Assembly (NCBI GenBank): GCA_014529385.2
Contig: CM043959.1
Coordinates: 60,030,253-60,094,252 of the forward strand
Reading direction: 5' to 3'
Source of the DNA: Adiantum capillus-veneris
Lineage: Eukaryota > Streptophyta > Polypodiopsida > Polypodiales > Pteridaceae
DNA: 64,000 nucleotides
Shown here: piece by piece, positions 1 to 11,738 of the stretch
Numbering within the stretch: the first letter of the stretch is position 1
How the letters are laid out: every line of letters begins with the position of its first letter
The notes under the pieces: model-generated
The model's database searches: none
Seen by the model: the letters and a program-made list of their open reading frames with translations, nothing else
What the model was told of the DNA's origin: nothing
Position numbers and translations under genes: made by a program

Positions 1-536
1 GGAGGCAAGGAAAACCTGACCGGCAACTCGACGACACCAAGGCTTGAAGGCTTCCGTTGGCGCTGTTGACTGCGCGTGTAGGAAGGCCCGCTTAACCCTT
101 GCGTGAAGGAGGGTTGAACCCACCCCATGAGGGTAAGAAGCCAACACTTTACCATCAAGCTATTGACCCTTATTGTGTATAACAAGGAAGGATAGCGTAC
201 TTGTGTTGAAAGGAAAACTTGAAGGAAAGGGAAAGCTTCAAACTTCAAGGAAGTAGCTTCACCCTTACTTTTTACTTCTTGGTGGAGGCAAGTTTTCCTC
301 CAAAAATTCTTTTCTCCTCGAGGAAGTAGCTTCAAAGTGAACAAAAGCCTTCATAAAAACGATGGGTTTTTGTGAAGAATTAACAAAGGCGTTCTTACAA
401 CGAACGACACGTCAAGCGCTCCAATTCCCACAAGGAGAGGTTCGCATGCAACGCAAATCGCGGAGCATACAAAACACAATGACTTCAATTTTACAAGGTA
501 CAAGTTGACGTTTTTTTCCTCTCATTGTATTAGTGT
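1..536 (+). other. Untranslated leader of the outer gypsy element (no gene seen)
   Basis: No coding region is visible. Its position directly upstream of the first gag-side reading frame suggests the leader between primer site and gag. It has short AAGGAAG-type repeats (around 185-320) but no recognisable PBS or LTR end. Confidence 0.45.
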
Positions 537-794
537 GTGTTTACCATGGCCAATGAGGATATTCCACCTACACACACATTTGATTTTGAGCATGTAGATC
601 AAAATCAGGGAACCACAGGTGCGGCTGACACTAATATGCATGATGACGATGATCTAGGAGATCATGGCCTTGTAGATTTGACTGCTTTAAAGACTTTGGG
701 AAATCACCAAAGCATACTTGAACGAAACCTCTTTGTACTTAATGCAAATGTTACGAATCTTATGGAGTTACTTGTGAAATTTATGAATTCATAG
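537..794 (+). pseudogene. N-terminal gag remnant of the outer gypsy element
   Basis: A short acidic open frame (ATG at 537 or 546) ends in TAG at 792-794. The following bases run to the GTTCA target site of the long-LTR insertion, and gag-like coding resumes at 11739. The same ACGACTCAAGGAG word occurs on both sides of the insertion (795 and about 11757), so the two pieces belong together. Protein similarity is too weak to name a domain here; the assignment rests on order. The resumed gag lies in another frame, so the gene was or became broken. Confidence 0.45.
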
Positions 795-821
795 ACGACT
801 CAAGGAGCCACAAGTGGCACG

Positions 822-826
822 GTTCA
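822..826. repeat. Left target-site duplication GTTCA
   Basis: GTTCA directly precedes the TGTAAGG start of the long LTR and recurs right after the CCTCACA end of the second LTR at 11734-11738. Five bases is the expected duplication for LTR retrotransposon integration. Confidence 0.9.
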
Positions 827-1121
827 TGTAAGGTCCCTCCCTAAACCCTAGATCCATTTAGAACTTCTTCAGTCTAGAAAATAATTTAGAAGAAGCAAGA
901 TCGACAAAGAAGTCATGCGGACGAGACTTTACTCCAGAATGAAAAGACAAGGATATTTCGGATATGAAATTATGTCATCCCTATATTTTCCCAAAAAGCT
1001 TAAGACTATTTTTATGCTTCTTCGTCAAAAGCCGCGTGGGAACTGATCTAGATCGGGAACTAGGAGAAAAAGGGACCAACTTAATTGAAAGGTAAAGTTA
1101 AGAGATAAGAACTAAGAAGAA

Positions 1122-1272
1122 AATTGGGGTCCAATAGCATTTGAGAAGAGAAATGGGGTCCAATAGCATTTGAGAAGAGAAATAGGGTCCAATAGCATTT
1201 GAGAAGAGAATTTGGGGTCCAATAGGAATTGAGAAGAGAAATTCGGGTCCAATAGGAATTGAGAAGAGAATT
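1122..1272 (+). repeat. Five ~30 bp tandem units upstream of the LTR TATA box
   Basis: The unit GGGGTCCAATAGCATTTG plus a GAGAAGAGAA spacer repeats about five times just before the TATA element. The same block occurs in the right LTR at 8688-8838 and, shortened, at 1782-1868. Placement suggests enhancer-like sites in U3; that function is inferred. Confidence 0.85.
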
Positions 1273-1287
1273 ACACCCACCTTTTTC

Positions 1288-1296
1288 CTATATAAG
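1288..1296 (+). promoter_or_regulatory. TATA box of the 5' LTR (copy 1)
   Basis: CTATATAAG follows the 30 bp repeats and is followed by a C/T-rich stretch, as in plant LTR promoters. It recurs at 1885 and 8853 in the same context. Confidence 0.7.
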
Positions 1297-1884
1297 CACC
1301 CCCTCTCCTTTGTATTTTTTCACACACATATTGCTAAGCTACTTACATACTTGCCATGCTCAAGACTATGCTTAAGTAACTCAAGGTTTCTATTAAACCT
1401 TGCTCTTGCTCTCTCCCTCTCTTGAAGGCCAAATCCTCTACTCTCTTCCTCTCTTGAAGGCCAAATCCTTGAGGGTTTTGTGAAGAAGCTCCTCTCTCCT
1501 TCCTCTTCACCATAAATCCCTTTTCCTTCCTCCTTGAGCCTCACATCTCTTCAAGAAGGACTTCAACCCCACATCCCCCTTGCTTAGAGGAGGTAATCTT
1601 TCCTTCCTCCTTAAGCCTCACATCTCTTCAAGAAGGAGTTCAACCCCACATCCCTCTTGCTTAGAGGAGGCAGTCTTCATTTCTAATAGGTTTAATTAAA
1701 TGTGTTTTAATACTAGGAAGGTTTATGTGCATCATTTTAGGTTTAAGCTTTAATGGTAACCTTGAAATTAGAGAAGAGAATCGGGGTCCAATAGCATTTG
1801 AGAAGAGAAATAGGGTCCAATAGCATTTGAGGAGAGAATTGGGGTCCAATAGGAATTGAGAAGAGAATTACACCCACCTTTTTC

Positions 1885-1893
1885 CTATATAAG
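1885..1893 (+). promoter_or_regulatory. Second TATA box from the promoter duplication in the 5' LTR
   Basis: CTATATAAG 597 bp downstream of copy 1 with the same flanks (CACCCACCTTTTTC before, CACC after). It exists only in the left LTR. Confidence 0.65.
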
Positions 1894-2307
1894 CACCCTC
1901 TCTCCTTTGTATTTTTTCACACACATATTGCTAAGCTACTTGCATACTTGCCATGCTCAAGACTATGCTTAAGTAACTCAAGGTTTCCATTAAACCTTGC
2001 TCTTGCTCTCTCCCTCTCTTGAAGGCCAAATCCTCTACTCTCTTCCTCTCTTGAAGGCCAAACACTTGAGGGTTTTGTGAAGAAGCTCCTCTCTCCTTCC
2101 TCTTCACCATAAATCCCTTTCCTTCCTCCTTGAGCCTCACATCTCTTCAAGAAGGACTTCAACCCCACATCCCTCTTCCTTAGAGGAGGTAATCTTCATT
2201 TCTAATAGATTTAATTAAATGTGTTTTAATACTATGAAGGTTTATGTGCATCATTTTAGGTTTAAGCTTTAATGGTAACCTTGGAATTAGTGTTAACTAT
2301 TAATGGT

Positions 2308-3250
2308 AGCTATGCATCATAAAGTTAAGCTACAAAGGTAGATTTGTACTAATAAGCTAGGCTTTAATGGTAACTTTGCACTTAGATGTAAGGTTTAGTG
2401 ACTACCTTGCATTTTTAGGTTTTAAGCTTTAATGAAAACCTTGCAATTAGGGACAAGTAATAAGAGTATTTATGCATTATAAAGTTAAGATTCAAAGGTA
2501 GATTGCACTTGTAAGCTAAGGTTTAATGGTAACTTTGCACTTATGTGTAAGTTTTAGTGACTACCTTGCATTTTTAGGTTTTAAGCTTTAATGGAAACCT
2601 TGCAATTAGGGTTAAGTGATAAGAGTATCTATGCATCATTAAGTTAAGCTTAAAAGGTAGATTTGCACTCATAAGTTAAGCTTTAATGGTAAATTTGTAG
2701 TTAGATGTAATCTTTAGTGATTACCTTGCATTTTTAGGTTTTAAGCTTTAATGGAAACCTTGCAATTAGGGTTGAGTGATAAGAGTATCTATGCATCATT
2801 AAGTTAAGCTTAAAAGATAGATTTGCACTCATGAGCTAAGCTTTAATGGTAACTTTGCACATAGAAGTAATCTTTAGTGACTACCCTGTATTTTTAGGTT
2901 TTAAGCTTTAATGGAAACCTTGCAATTAGGGTTAAGTGATAAGAGTATCTACGCATCATAAAGTTAAGCTTCAAAGGTAGATTTGCACTCGTAAGCTAAG
3001 CTTTAATGGTAACTTTGCACTTAGATGTAAACTTTAGTGATTACTTTGCATTTTTACGTTTTAAGCTTTAATGGAAACCTCGCAATTAGGGTCAAGTGAT
3101 AAGAGCATCTATGCATCATAAAGTTAAGCTTCAAAGGTCGATTTGCAGTCTTAAGCTAAGCATTAATGGTAACTTTGCACTTAAGTGTAAGCTTTAGTGA
3201 CTACCTTGTATTTTAGGTTTAAGCTTTAATGGAAAGCTCGAAAACTCATA
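2308..3250 (+). repeat. About six tandem units of ~160 bp inside the 5' LTR
   Basis: The word AAGTTAAGCT recurs at intervals of about 160 bp (near 2321, 2480, 2640, 2799, 2960, 3120), within units also carrying AAGCTTTAATGG twice. No coding potential. The array is also present in the right LTR (9279-10210). Confidence 0.88.
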
Positions 3251-4775
3251 AATTATAGGATGACCTTCTAGCTTCCTAAAATGGAAAGCTAGGTACCATA
3301 AGAAAAGAGTAGTTGTCTAATCTCAATAGAAGTAGTTCAAGTTTTGGTATTGAAGAGTATTTCTACAGTTTTCAATTTCAAGTTTGTTTGCAAATATGGG
3401 ATGGGGGAGATAGGGGATAACTTCACGGAATTGATCTCCGGGGATAACTTCGGGGATAACTTCATGGGATAAGGGATGAATGGGTTTGTTGTATTTTTGC
3501 GCGGCTAAATGAAGTACCCGCGGTATCTTATTGGAAATCGGCCATAATCCGGGTATGGCCTAATGCGAATAGTTGGATGAGAAGGTTATACTCAGGGAGG
3601 ATGATGTGAATTTAATTAAGAAATTTTGTTTGACTTGGTTGCTTAAAAAGGAAGTGTAAAGGCTAAGAATATAGGGGCTATCCTGTGCATCTGTCACCAA
3701 ATGGTGCTATACCTCTCAAAATAAAATGCTTAGGAAGGAATGATTAAATTACTTGATGAGCCTTTACCAAACACTTAATTCTGGGAAATATTGTGAAGGT
3801 GATGCCATTTTGATGGCTTGTAACCAATTATCTTGGCCTGAATGGGGAGGTAAGATGAATTGGTTGAAACTAAATGTGTTGCATGATTAGTTAGCAAACT
3901 AGTTACAAGCTAATTATAGCGGATAAAGGAAAGGAAATGAATTAAAAGTTTCTAAATAAAGATCTGGTGGGAACAACCAGATGAATTTCCCTGAACGAGG
4001 GTATGCAACAGATTGCCTTGTGCTTGTTGTTTGATGATGTCTGATAGACTACTGGCTTCCTGATTTTGTAGTAGTTAAGTACTACCTCGGGAAGGGATTT
4101 TCATGAAATGGTTCAGTGGGTGGGCGGATCCGGAGGGTCAGATGGCCGGATGTTGATTTAAATTTTTTATGTTAAACGCTAGGACTACGTGGGATAAAAA
4201 TGGGTAATCGGGGACGAGCGAGACCAGGTAGGATTTCAAGATCCCTCTTCTTAGGGGAAAGTGATAACTGCCGTGCTTGCTTGTCAGGAAAAAGGGGTTA
4301 TCGCCATGAACCAAGGGAGAACAAGAAAGCAAGAGCAGATCCTCAAATTAAAGATCAAGAGAATCAAGACTAAGGACCACGATTTTGGGTGCCGAAAGCT
4401 GTTAAAGACAGGTTGATTATGAGAAGCATTGAATGAAGGGATGTACCCCCTTGGGTTGGTATTTGAGGAGTCCTCTCTGAGTGTTGATCTCAAGTGGGAG
4501 GGATACCTGCAAATAGATCTACGTCACTCCCTAGAACGGTCTGGAGGACTGAGGGAGGTGAGTAGGGTTGAGTCTTGATATGGCCCTCACAATTGGTATC
4601 AAAGCAGATTGTACCCCCTTGGGTTGGCCTTCGAGATATTCCGGAGTCCTATCTGAATGTCGGTCCCATGTGGGAGGGATACCTGCAGCAGATAGATCTA
4701 TGTCATTCCCTGGAACGGTCTGGAGGACTAAGGGAGGTGAGTAGGGTCGACGAGTTTGGGTATGGCCCTCACAAG

Positions 4776-4787
4776 TGGTATCAAAGC
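4776..4787 (+). promoter_or_regulatory. Primer binding site for initiator tRNA-Met
   Basis: TGGTATCAAAGC begins two bases after the LTR end; it differs at one base from the plant tRNA-Met primer site TGGTATCAGAGC. A second near copy at 4594-4605 lies at the internal duplicated LTR end. Confidence 0.8.
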
Positions 4788-6827
4788 CTAATTTTGAATC
4801 TTGGACCTTGGAATTTTTAATTTTGTATTTAAGATTAATGCATGAGAGAAAAACAACTCAGTTTAGCACCCAAATTTCAATTATATTACCAAATGAAGTC
4901 TTGATGTTTCAATAAATTATTCAAAAATTTTCAAGATGTCTTGGGATCTACGAGAAGAAATTCAACGGATTATCTATGAGAGGATGGAAATTGCGATGCT
5001 AGAGCGAAGGCTCACTATGCTGGAACATTTTAGGAAGCTCATAAATGAGAGATTTATGAAGGTTGGAATCTATGAAGATTGGAAGATTACATGGAATGGT
5101 AAGGATGGCATTTTTGTTTACATCAATACAATGAAAAATTGAGCACTTATCCCCACTGAATTGAAGAAGTCTTGTCGAGCTCAAGAGTTGCGGATTTTCC
5201 ATGTTTTTGATTGTTAGGACTTCATGAGGATTCAAGATTACTATAAATCATACCAAGATAATCTTCGAACAGAAGGATTTTTTTGATCAAGTGAAGAATT
5301 GGATTACCAAATTGCAAGTCATAAGAAAGAATCTTAAGAGTGCAAGTGATGACCAAGTGTTTTTTTAAAGTCCGACCAAAAGAAATCCCTTAAAGATGGG
5401 AAAGTGCAAGAAAAGCTCACAAATTCTGCGGATCATTCAAAGACTTGAGAAGAATAAAAAAAGCAAACTTATGAGTTAGCCAAGAACTTTAAAGTGGGAA
5501 TCTTTACTCAAGATTATTGTAGACGAAAAATCATTTGCAGAAATTAAAAGTACACAGTAAAGAGAAGTCATTAAAAACTCATTGGCAATGAAGAAGAGAG
5601 ACTAACATTTGAAGAAAAGGAAATACTGACAATACTCAATTTTCAAAAAAGGGTTATTTTTTCAATTAAAGCCAAAAAGGCTTACAAGGGAGTTAGGAAG
5701 TAATTACAAAGAGAGGCAAGAAAGTTTACAACTCATGAAGATCCTCTAATATATGGTCACATAACCAAGTATCGCAAGCGCCACACATGTTAGGACGCTC
5801 ACCCTCTGAAATGATTCTACGAGAAACAGCTTGAGCAATTTCTCGGGTATGAGCTGAGAAAAGAAAAGGACCTCTAAGAGGAAGACTCCAGATGGTATCG
5901 AGGCAAATCTTGAAATGGGGGGATAAACTGCAGAAGCAAGAACAACCTTGTAGAGGACCCAGTATCTCGTGTCCTTTTGAGGCAGTAATATCGAGGGCCA
6001 AATCCCACAGCCTCTGTAACCATAGCAAGTCGGGTATTGTTGCAGAAATGGTCTCTACCCCAAAGAGTCACTTTTGTGAGATGTCGCCATGTCTTCCATA
6101 TCGTCTGGCCGACACAAGAATTTGACTGAGGAAAAAGGAGATCTTTGTATCACTCTAAGAACTGTCTTTTAGTTACCTCATCTGCACTCTGCAAGTGAGA
6201 GATGCATACAGGAAGAACCAAGTCTTCTTGCCAAGACGCCATCAGATAAGAAAATGACTAAGTTACAAGAGAGTGAAGTCGTAAAAGTAAGAGGATAACA
6301 AGTGCTGATAAAGAAGGGATTGCCACTAGCTTATAAGCAAGAAGTAGCGTATCGAAGAAGCCACAAATGCGATGACTTAGTCAAGAAGATAGCTTATTAA
6401 GAAAGATTTTCCATGACTCCAATATTATATTAGCAGATTTTTAGGGGGTGAAGAAGTGTAAGAGAGAAGTCAAGTTAAAAGCGTTAACAAGAAGTTAAGT
6501 CGCGAGACGTATCCAAGAAGCTTCATCAATTACGTATTTTATTTGAGTTGAGGACAGCTCTTTCTTTTTTGTTGGGGAGAGATGCTGCCTTCAATAGACT
6601 CAAATATCTCTTGACCAGCAGTCCTGTCCTCATCAACCCCGACTAAATTCACTCCTTAGCTCTTCTTTACCCGAGGAAGTTCAACAACAAATTTAGGCAC
6701 ACCCCTATTTTAGACCACTTCTACAAGAGATTCAAGCTCAGAACCCGAGGAAACACTTAGCTGACTATACCTTAGCTGATGGTCTTCTTTACTACCTGGA
6801 AAGCTTCAGTCCCTAGATATTCCTCAG
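4788..6827 (+). other. Decayed internal region of the long-LTR element, no intact gene
   Basis: Where gag, protease and RT should be, all frames are full of stops. A 68-residue frame at 4936-5142 is the only clean stretch and matches nothing I recognise. Around 6550-6585 a copy of the 3' polypurine-like tract (GTTGGGGAGA after GAGGACAGCTC) appears, resembling 8360-8391, which suggests a deletion/duplication history. Confidence 0.55.
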
Positions 6828-7604
6828 ATGAAGTGGGAATGTCTGAGTATGGACTTTGTCACTGGTCTTCCAAAGACAACTGAAAACTATGATTCTATTT
6901 TTGTCGTAGTAGATAAGCTCACGAAGGTGGCTCATCTAATTCCAGTTAAGCAGACAGCCACTGTCATCGACATAGCCCAATTATTTGTCAAAGAGATTGT
7001 AAGATTTTATAGAATACCTGCAAGAATCATCAGTGATCGGGATGCCAACTTTACTTCTAAGTTTTGGCAAGCCATGTTTCGATCTCTGAGTACCCCACTA
7101 AATCTCAGCTCAGCATATCATCCGAAGACTGATGGTCAAACTGAGCGAGTGAATCAAGTCATTGAAGATATGCTTCGAGCATATTGCAACCAGCAGCCCC
7201 AACAATGGATCAAGTTCCTTCCCCTGGTTGAGTTTGCTTACAACTCTTCTCACCATCGCAGCCTCAGAATGTCACCCTTTAAAGACTTGTATGGTCAGGA
7301 ATGTTTAGTCCCTCTTCGATTAGCCGACCCAGCTCTTCATGTTCCTACCGCTAAGTCTACCCTGGAAGAGATGGATCATCAACTTCTAGTCATTAGAGAC
7401 AACCTGAAGAGAGCTAGTGATAGGCAGAAGAGCTACGCTGATCTTCACTGCTCCGCTAGAAGCTTTAGCAAAGATGAACAAGTTTTCCTCAGAATCAAAC
7501 CCAAACACAACTCCTTAAAGCTAGGGAAATTTCATAAGCTTGCATTCAGATATTGTGGACCGTTTGGAATCAAATCAATATCTCCCTTTTGTCCAAACCC
7601 TTGA
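6828..7604 (+). pseudogene. Ty3/gypsy integrase core (long-LTR element)
   Basis: About 258 codons open. The DDE core is visible: D in SMDFVTGLP, D in IISDRDANF, and E in DGQTERVNQ, followed by the usual WIKFLPLVEFAYNSS region and a C-terminal part ending FRYCGPF. Integrase inserts the cDNA into the host chromosome. The N-terminal HHCC zinc domain and everything upstream of the pol polyprotein are degraded, so this frame is a relic of a larger polyprotein rather than a free gene. The ATG is not expected to be a true start. Confidence 0.9.
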
Positions 7605-8379
7605 TCATATTTTGGTTGGTTCTTCGGAACAACTTATAATTATTCTTCAAGATATCGATGGCACTTTTGAGGTAAATTTTATGCGGATATAATCAATCGT
7701 CATATTTATGGAATTGAATCATCTCTAGTCAGTCAATTCTTTTGAGATTCAAATCGTCTATGGTGTTTTACAAGTTTAATTGTCATGATACGTGAAATAT
7801 TTGATTACCAAGTGAAAGATGAGACAGTAAGCTATAGACATAAGAGAAATAAGGATGGAGAAAAATAAATTGGGTACGCAAGGGAGGAGATATTGCAAGG
7901 TTAAATTGAAAGATCAATATGGAATCCTTTAACTATCAAGAACATGGTATAAGTTGGATGATATCAATAGTGAAATGAGTCAACACTCAAAATAGAAAAA
8001 AGTTAAGGTCTAGGTAAGAATGGTAAGATTTTTACAAAGCGTATTCAGGCTAGATAGAGAGCGAAGTGAAGAAATGATCTTCAGACCTCACAAGAGAAAC
8101 ACAATCCGATCACACCAAAGAAAAACATACCTATTTGAGTAAGATCACATTCAGTAATTAAAGTAACCCCGAGTCATTAAGACTTGTTTATGATTAAGAC
8201 TTTTGAGTCAGCCAAAAAAAAATAGAAGAGAAGTGTATTATTCAAGGTCCATACCAGCTTCACTGTCCTTTAATCTAAATATCCTAAAGTTACTGACTAT
8301 CTTCAATCATAAGTTGACCAAAGATGGAGCCTGTCTACTCTCTAAAGCATGTCCGGAGCTGAGGACAGCTCTTTCTTCT
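7605..8379 (+). other. Decayed 3' internal region of the long-LTR element
   Basis: Continues from the integrase C-terminus with stops in all frames. No chromodomain could be recognised. The stretch leads into the G-rich tract before the right LTR. Confidence 0.5.
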
Positions 8380-8391
8380 TGTTGGGGAGTT
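8380..8391 (+). promoter_or_regulatory. Probable polypurine tract
   Basis: TGTTGGGGAGTT lies immediately before TGTAAGG of the right LTR; a G-rich tract here primes plus-strand synthesis. It is less purine-pure than usual. Confidence 0.55.
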
Positions 8392-8852
8392 TGTAAGGTT
8401 CCGCCCTAAACCCTAGAGCCATTTAGAACTTCTTCAACCTAGAAAATAATTTAGAAGAAGCAAGATCGAAAAAGAAGTCATGCGGACGAGACTTTACTCC
8501 AGAATGAGAAGACAAGGATATTTAGGATAAGAAATTATGTCATTCCTATATTTTTTCAAAAAGATTAAGACTATTTTAATGCTTCTTCATCAAAAGCCGC
8601 GTGGGAACTGATCTAGATCGGGAACTAGGAGAAAAAGGGACTAAGTTAATTGAAAGGTAAAGTTAAGAGATAAGAACTAAGAAGAAAATTGGGGTCCAAT
8701 AGCATTTGAGAAGAGAAATGGGGTCCAATAGCATTTGAGAAGAGAAATAGGGTCCAATAGCATTTGAGAAGAGAATTTGGGGTCCAATAGGAATTGAGAA
8801 GAGAAATTGGGCTCCAATAAGAATTGAGAAGAGAATTACACCCACCTTTTTC

Positions 8853-8861
8853 CTATATAAG
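8853..8861 (+). promoter_or_regulatory. TATA box of the 3' LTR
   Basis: CTATATAAG in the same context as in the left LTR. Confidence 0.65.
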
Positions 8862-9278
8862 CACCCCCTCTCCTTTGTATTTTTTCATATATATATTTTT
8901 AAGCTACTTGCATACTTGCCATGCTCAAGACTATGCTTAAGTAACTCAAGGTTTCCATTAAACCTTGCTCTTGCTCTCTCCCTCTCTTGAAGGCCAAATC
9001 CTCTACTCTCTTCCTCTCTTGAAGGCCAAACCCTTGAGGGTTTTGTGAAGAAGCTCCTCTCTCCTTCCTCTTCACCATAAATCCCTTTCCTTCCTCCTTG
9101 AGCCTCACATCTCTTCAAGAAGGACTTCAACCCCACATACCTCTTGCTTAGAGGAGGTAATCTTCATTTCTAATAGGTTTAATTAAATGTGTTTTAATAC
9201 TAGAAAGGTTTATGTGCATCATTTTAGGTTTAAGCTTTAATGGTAACCTTGGAATTAGTGTTAACTATTAATGGTAGC

Positions 9279-10210
9279 TATACATCATAAAGTTAAGCTT
9301 CAAAGGTATATTTGTACTCATAAGCTAGGCTTTAATGGTAACTTTGCACTTAGATGTAAGGTTTAGTGACTACCTTGTATTTTAAGGTTTTAAGCTTTAA
9401 TGAAAACCTTGCAATTAGGGTCAAGTGATAAGAGTATCTATGCATTATAAAGTTAAGCTTCAAAGGTAGATTGCACTTGTAAGCTAAGCTTTAATGGTAA
9501 CTTTGCACTTATGTGTATGTTTTAGTGACTACCTTGCATTTTTAGGTTTTAAGCTTTAATGGAAACCTTGCAATTAGGGTTAAGTGATAAGAGTATCTAT
9601 GCATCATTAAGTTAAGATTAAAAGGTAGATTTGTACTCATAAGCTAATCTTTAATGGTAACTTTGTACTTAGATGTAAACTTTAGTGATTACCTTGCATT
9701 TTTAGGTTTTAAGCTTTAATGGAAACCTTGCAATTAGGGTTAAGTGATAAGAGTATCTATGCATCATTAAGTTAAGCTTAAAAGATAGATTTGCACTCAT
9801 AAGCTAAGCTGTAATGGTAGCTTTGCACTTAGAAGTAAGCTTTAGTGACTACCCTGTATTTTTAGGTTTTAAGCTTTAATGGAAACCTTGCAATTAGGGT
9901 TAAGTGATAAGAGTATCTACGCATCATAAAGTTAAGCTTCAAAGGTAGATTTGCACTCGTAAGCTAATCTTTAATGGTAACTTTGCACTTAGATGTAAGC
10001 TTTAGTGATTACTTTGCATTTTTAGGTTTTAAGCTTTAATGGAAACCTCGCAATTAGGGTCAAGTGATAAGAGCATCTATGCATCATAAAGTTAAGCTTC
10101 AAAGGTCTATTTGGACTCTTAAGCTAAGCATTAATGGTAACTTTGCACTTAAGTGTAAGCTTTAGTGACTACCTTGTATTTTAGGTTTAAGCTTTAATGG
10201 AAATCTCGAA
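9279..10210 (+). repeat. About six tandem units of ~160 bp inside the 3' LTR
   Basis: Same units and period as 2308-3250 (AAGTTAAG words near 9288, 9450, 9608, 9768, 9927, 10086). Copy number is equal in both LTRs, so the array predates insertion. Confidence 0.88.
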
Positions 10211-11733
10211 AAATCATAAATAATAGGATGACCTTCTAGCTTCCTAAAATGGAAAGCTAGGTACCATAAGAAAAGAGTAGTTGTCTAAGCTCGATAGAAG
10301 TAGTTCAAGTTTTGGTATTGAAGAGTATTTCTACAGTTTTCAATTTCAAGTTTGTTTGCAAATACAGGATGGGGGAGATAGGGGATAACTTTGCGGAATT
10401 GATCTTCGGGGATAACTTCGTGGGATAAGGGATGAATGGGTTTGTTGTATTTTTGCGCGGCCGAATGAAGTACCCGCGGTATCTTATTGGAAATCGGCCA
10501 TAATCTGGGTATGGCCTGATGCGAATAGTTGGATAAGAAGGTTATACTCAGGGAGGATGATGTGAATTTAATTAAGAAAATTTGTTCGACTTGGTTGCTT
10601 AAAAAGGAAATGTAAAGGCTAGGAATATAGGGGCTATCCTGTGCATCTGTCACCAGATGGTGCTATACCTCTCGAAATAAAATGCTTAGGAAGGAATGAT
10701 TACATTACTTGATGAGCCTTTCTCAAACACTTAATTCTGGGAAATATTGTGAAGGTGATGCCATTTTGATGGCTTGTAACCGATTATCTTGGCACGAATG
10801 GGGAGGTAAGATGAATTGGTTGAAACTAAGTGTGTTGCATGATTAGTTAGGAAACTAGTTACAACCTAATTATAGCGGATAAAGGAAAGGAAATGAATTG
10901 AAAGTTTCTAAATAAAGATCTAGTGGGAAGAACCAGATGAATTTCCCTGAACGAGGGTATGCAACAGATTGCATGCTTCTTGTTGTTTGATGATGTCTGA
11001 TAGACTACTGTCTTCCTGATTTTGTAGTAGTTAAGTACTACCTCGGGAAGGGATTTTCATGAAATGGTTCTGTGGGAGGGCGGATCCGGAGGGTTAGATG
11101 GCCGGATGTTGATTTATTAATTTTATGTTAAATGCTAGGACTACGTGGGATAAAAATGGGTAATCGGGGACGAGCGAGACCAGTTAGGATTGCAAGATCC
11201 CTCTTCTTAGGGGAAAGTGATAACTGCCGTGCCTGCTTGTCGGGAAAAAGGGGTTATCGCCATGAAGCAAGGGAGAACAAGAAAGCAAGAGCAGATCCTC
11301 AAGTTAAAGATCAAGAGAACCAAGACTAAGGACCACTATTTTGGGTGCAGAAAGCTGTCACAAAGAGAGATTTATTATGAGAAGCATTGAATGAAGGGAT
11401 GTACCCCCTTGGGTTGGTATTTGAGATAGGTTGGAGTCCTGTCTGAGTGTCAGTCCCAAGTGGGAGGGATACCTATACCTGCAGATAGATCTACGTCACT
11501 CGCTAGAACAGTCTGGAGGACTGAGGGAGGTGAGTAGGGTCGAGTCTGGGTATGGCCCTCACAATTGGTATAAGAGAAGATTGTACCCCCTTGGGTTGGC
11601 ATTCGAGATAGGCCGGAGTCCTGTCTGAATGTCGGTCCCAAGTGGGAGGGATACCTGCAGATAGATCTATGTCATTCCCTAGAACGGTTTGGAGGACTGA
11701 GGAGGTGAGTAGGGTCGAGTATGGGCCCTCACA

Positions 11734-11738
11734 GTTCA
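11734..11738. repeat. Right target-site duplication GTTCA
   Basis: Identical to 822-826; it marks the right edge of the nested long-LTR element. Confidence 0.9.

Larger units (their letters stand above)
827..4773 (+). repeat. 5' LTR (3,947 bp)
   Basis: Starts TGTAAGGTCC, ends GGCCCTCACA. It contains a TATA region, 30 bp tandem units, about six 160 bp tandem units, and a roughly 170 bp tandem doubling at its 3' end (starting near 4443 and 4612). It is 605 bp longer than the right LTR. The excess matches a tandem duplication of about 597 bp spanning the promoter, because TATA boxes occur at both 1288 and 1885. LTRs are identical at integration, so the duplication came later. Confidence 0.92.
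827..11733 (+). mobile_element. Long-LTR Ty3/gypsy retrotransposon nested in the outer gypsy gag
   Basis: Two long direct repeats (827-4773 and 8392-11733) begin TGTAAGG and end CCTCACA, flank 3.6 kb of internal DNA, and are bounded by GTTCA duplications. A tRNA-Met-type primer site follows the left LTR and a G-rich tract precedes the right one. Only the integrase is recognisable inside, so the element is internally decayed and would depend on other copies. LTRs near 3.3-3.9 kb are unusually long for a chromovirus-type integrase. Confidence 0.93.
8392..11733 (+). repeat. 3' LTR (3,342 bp)
   Basis: Matches the left LTR throughout, including the 30 bp units (8688-8838), TATA box (8853-8861), 160 bp array (9279-10210) and doubled 3' end (near 11401 and 11584). 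It lacks the 597 bp promoter duplication. It ends CCTCACA at 11733, followed by GTTCA. Confidence 0.92.
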
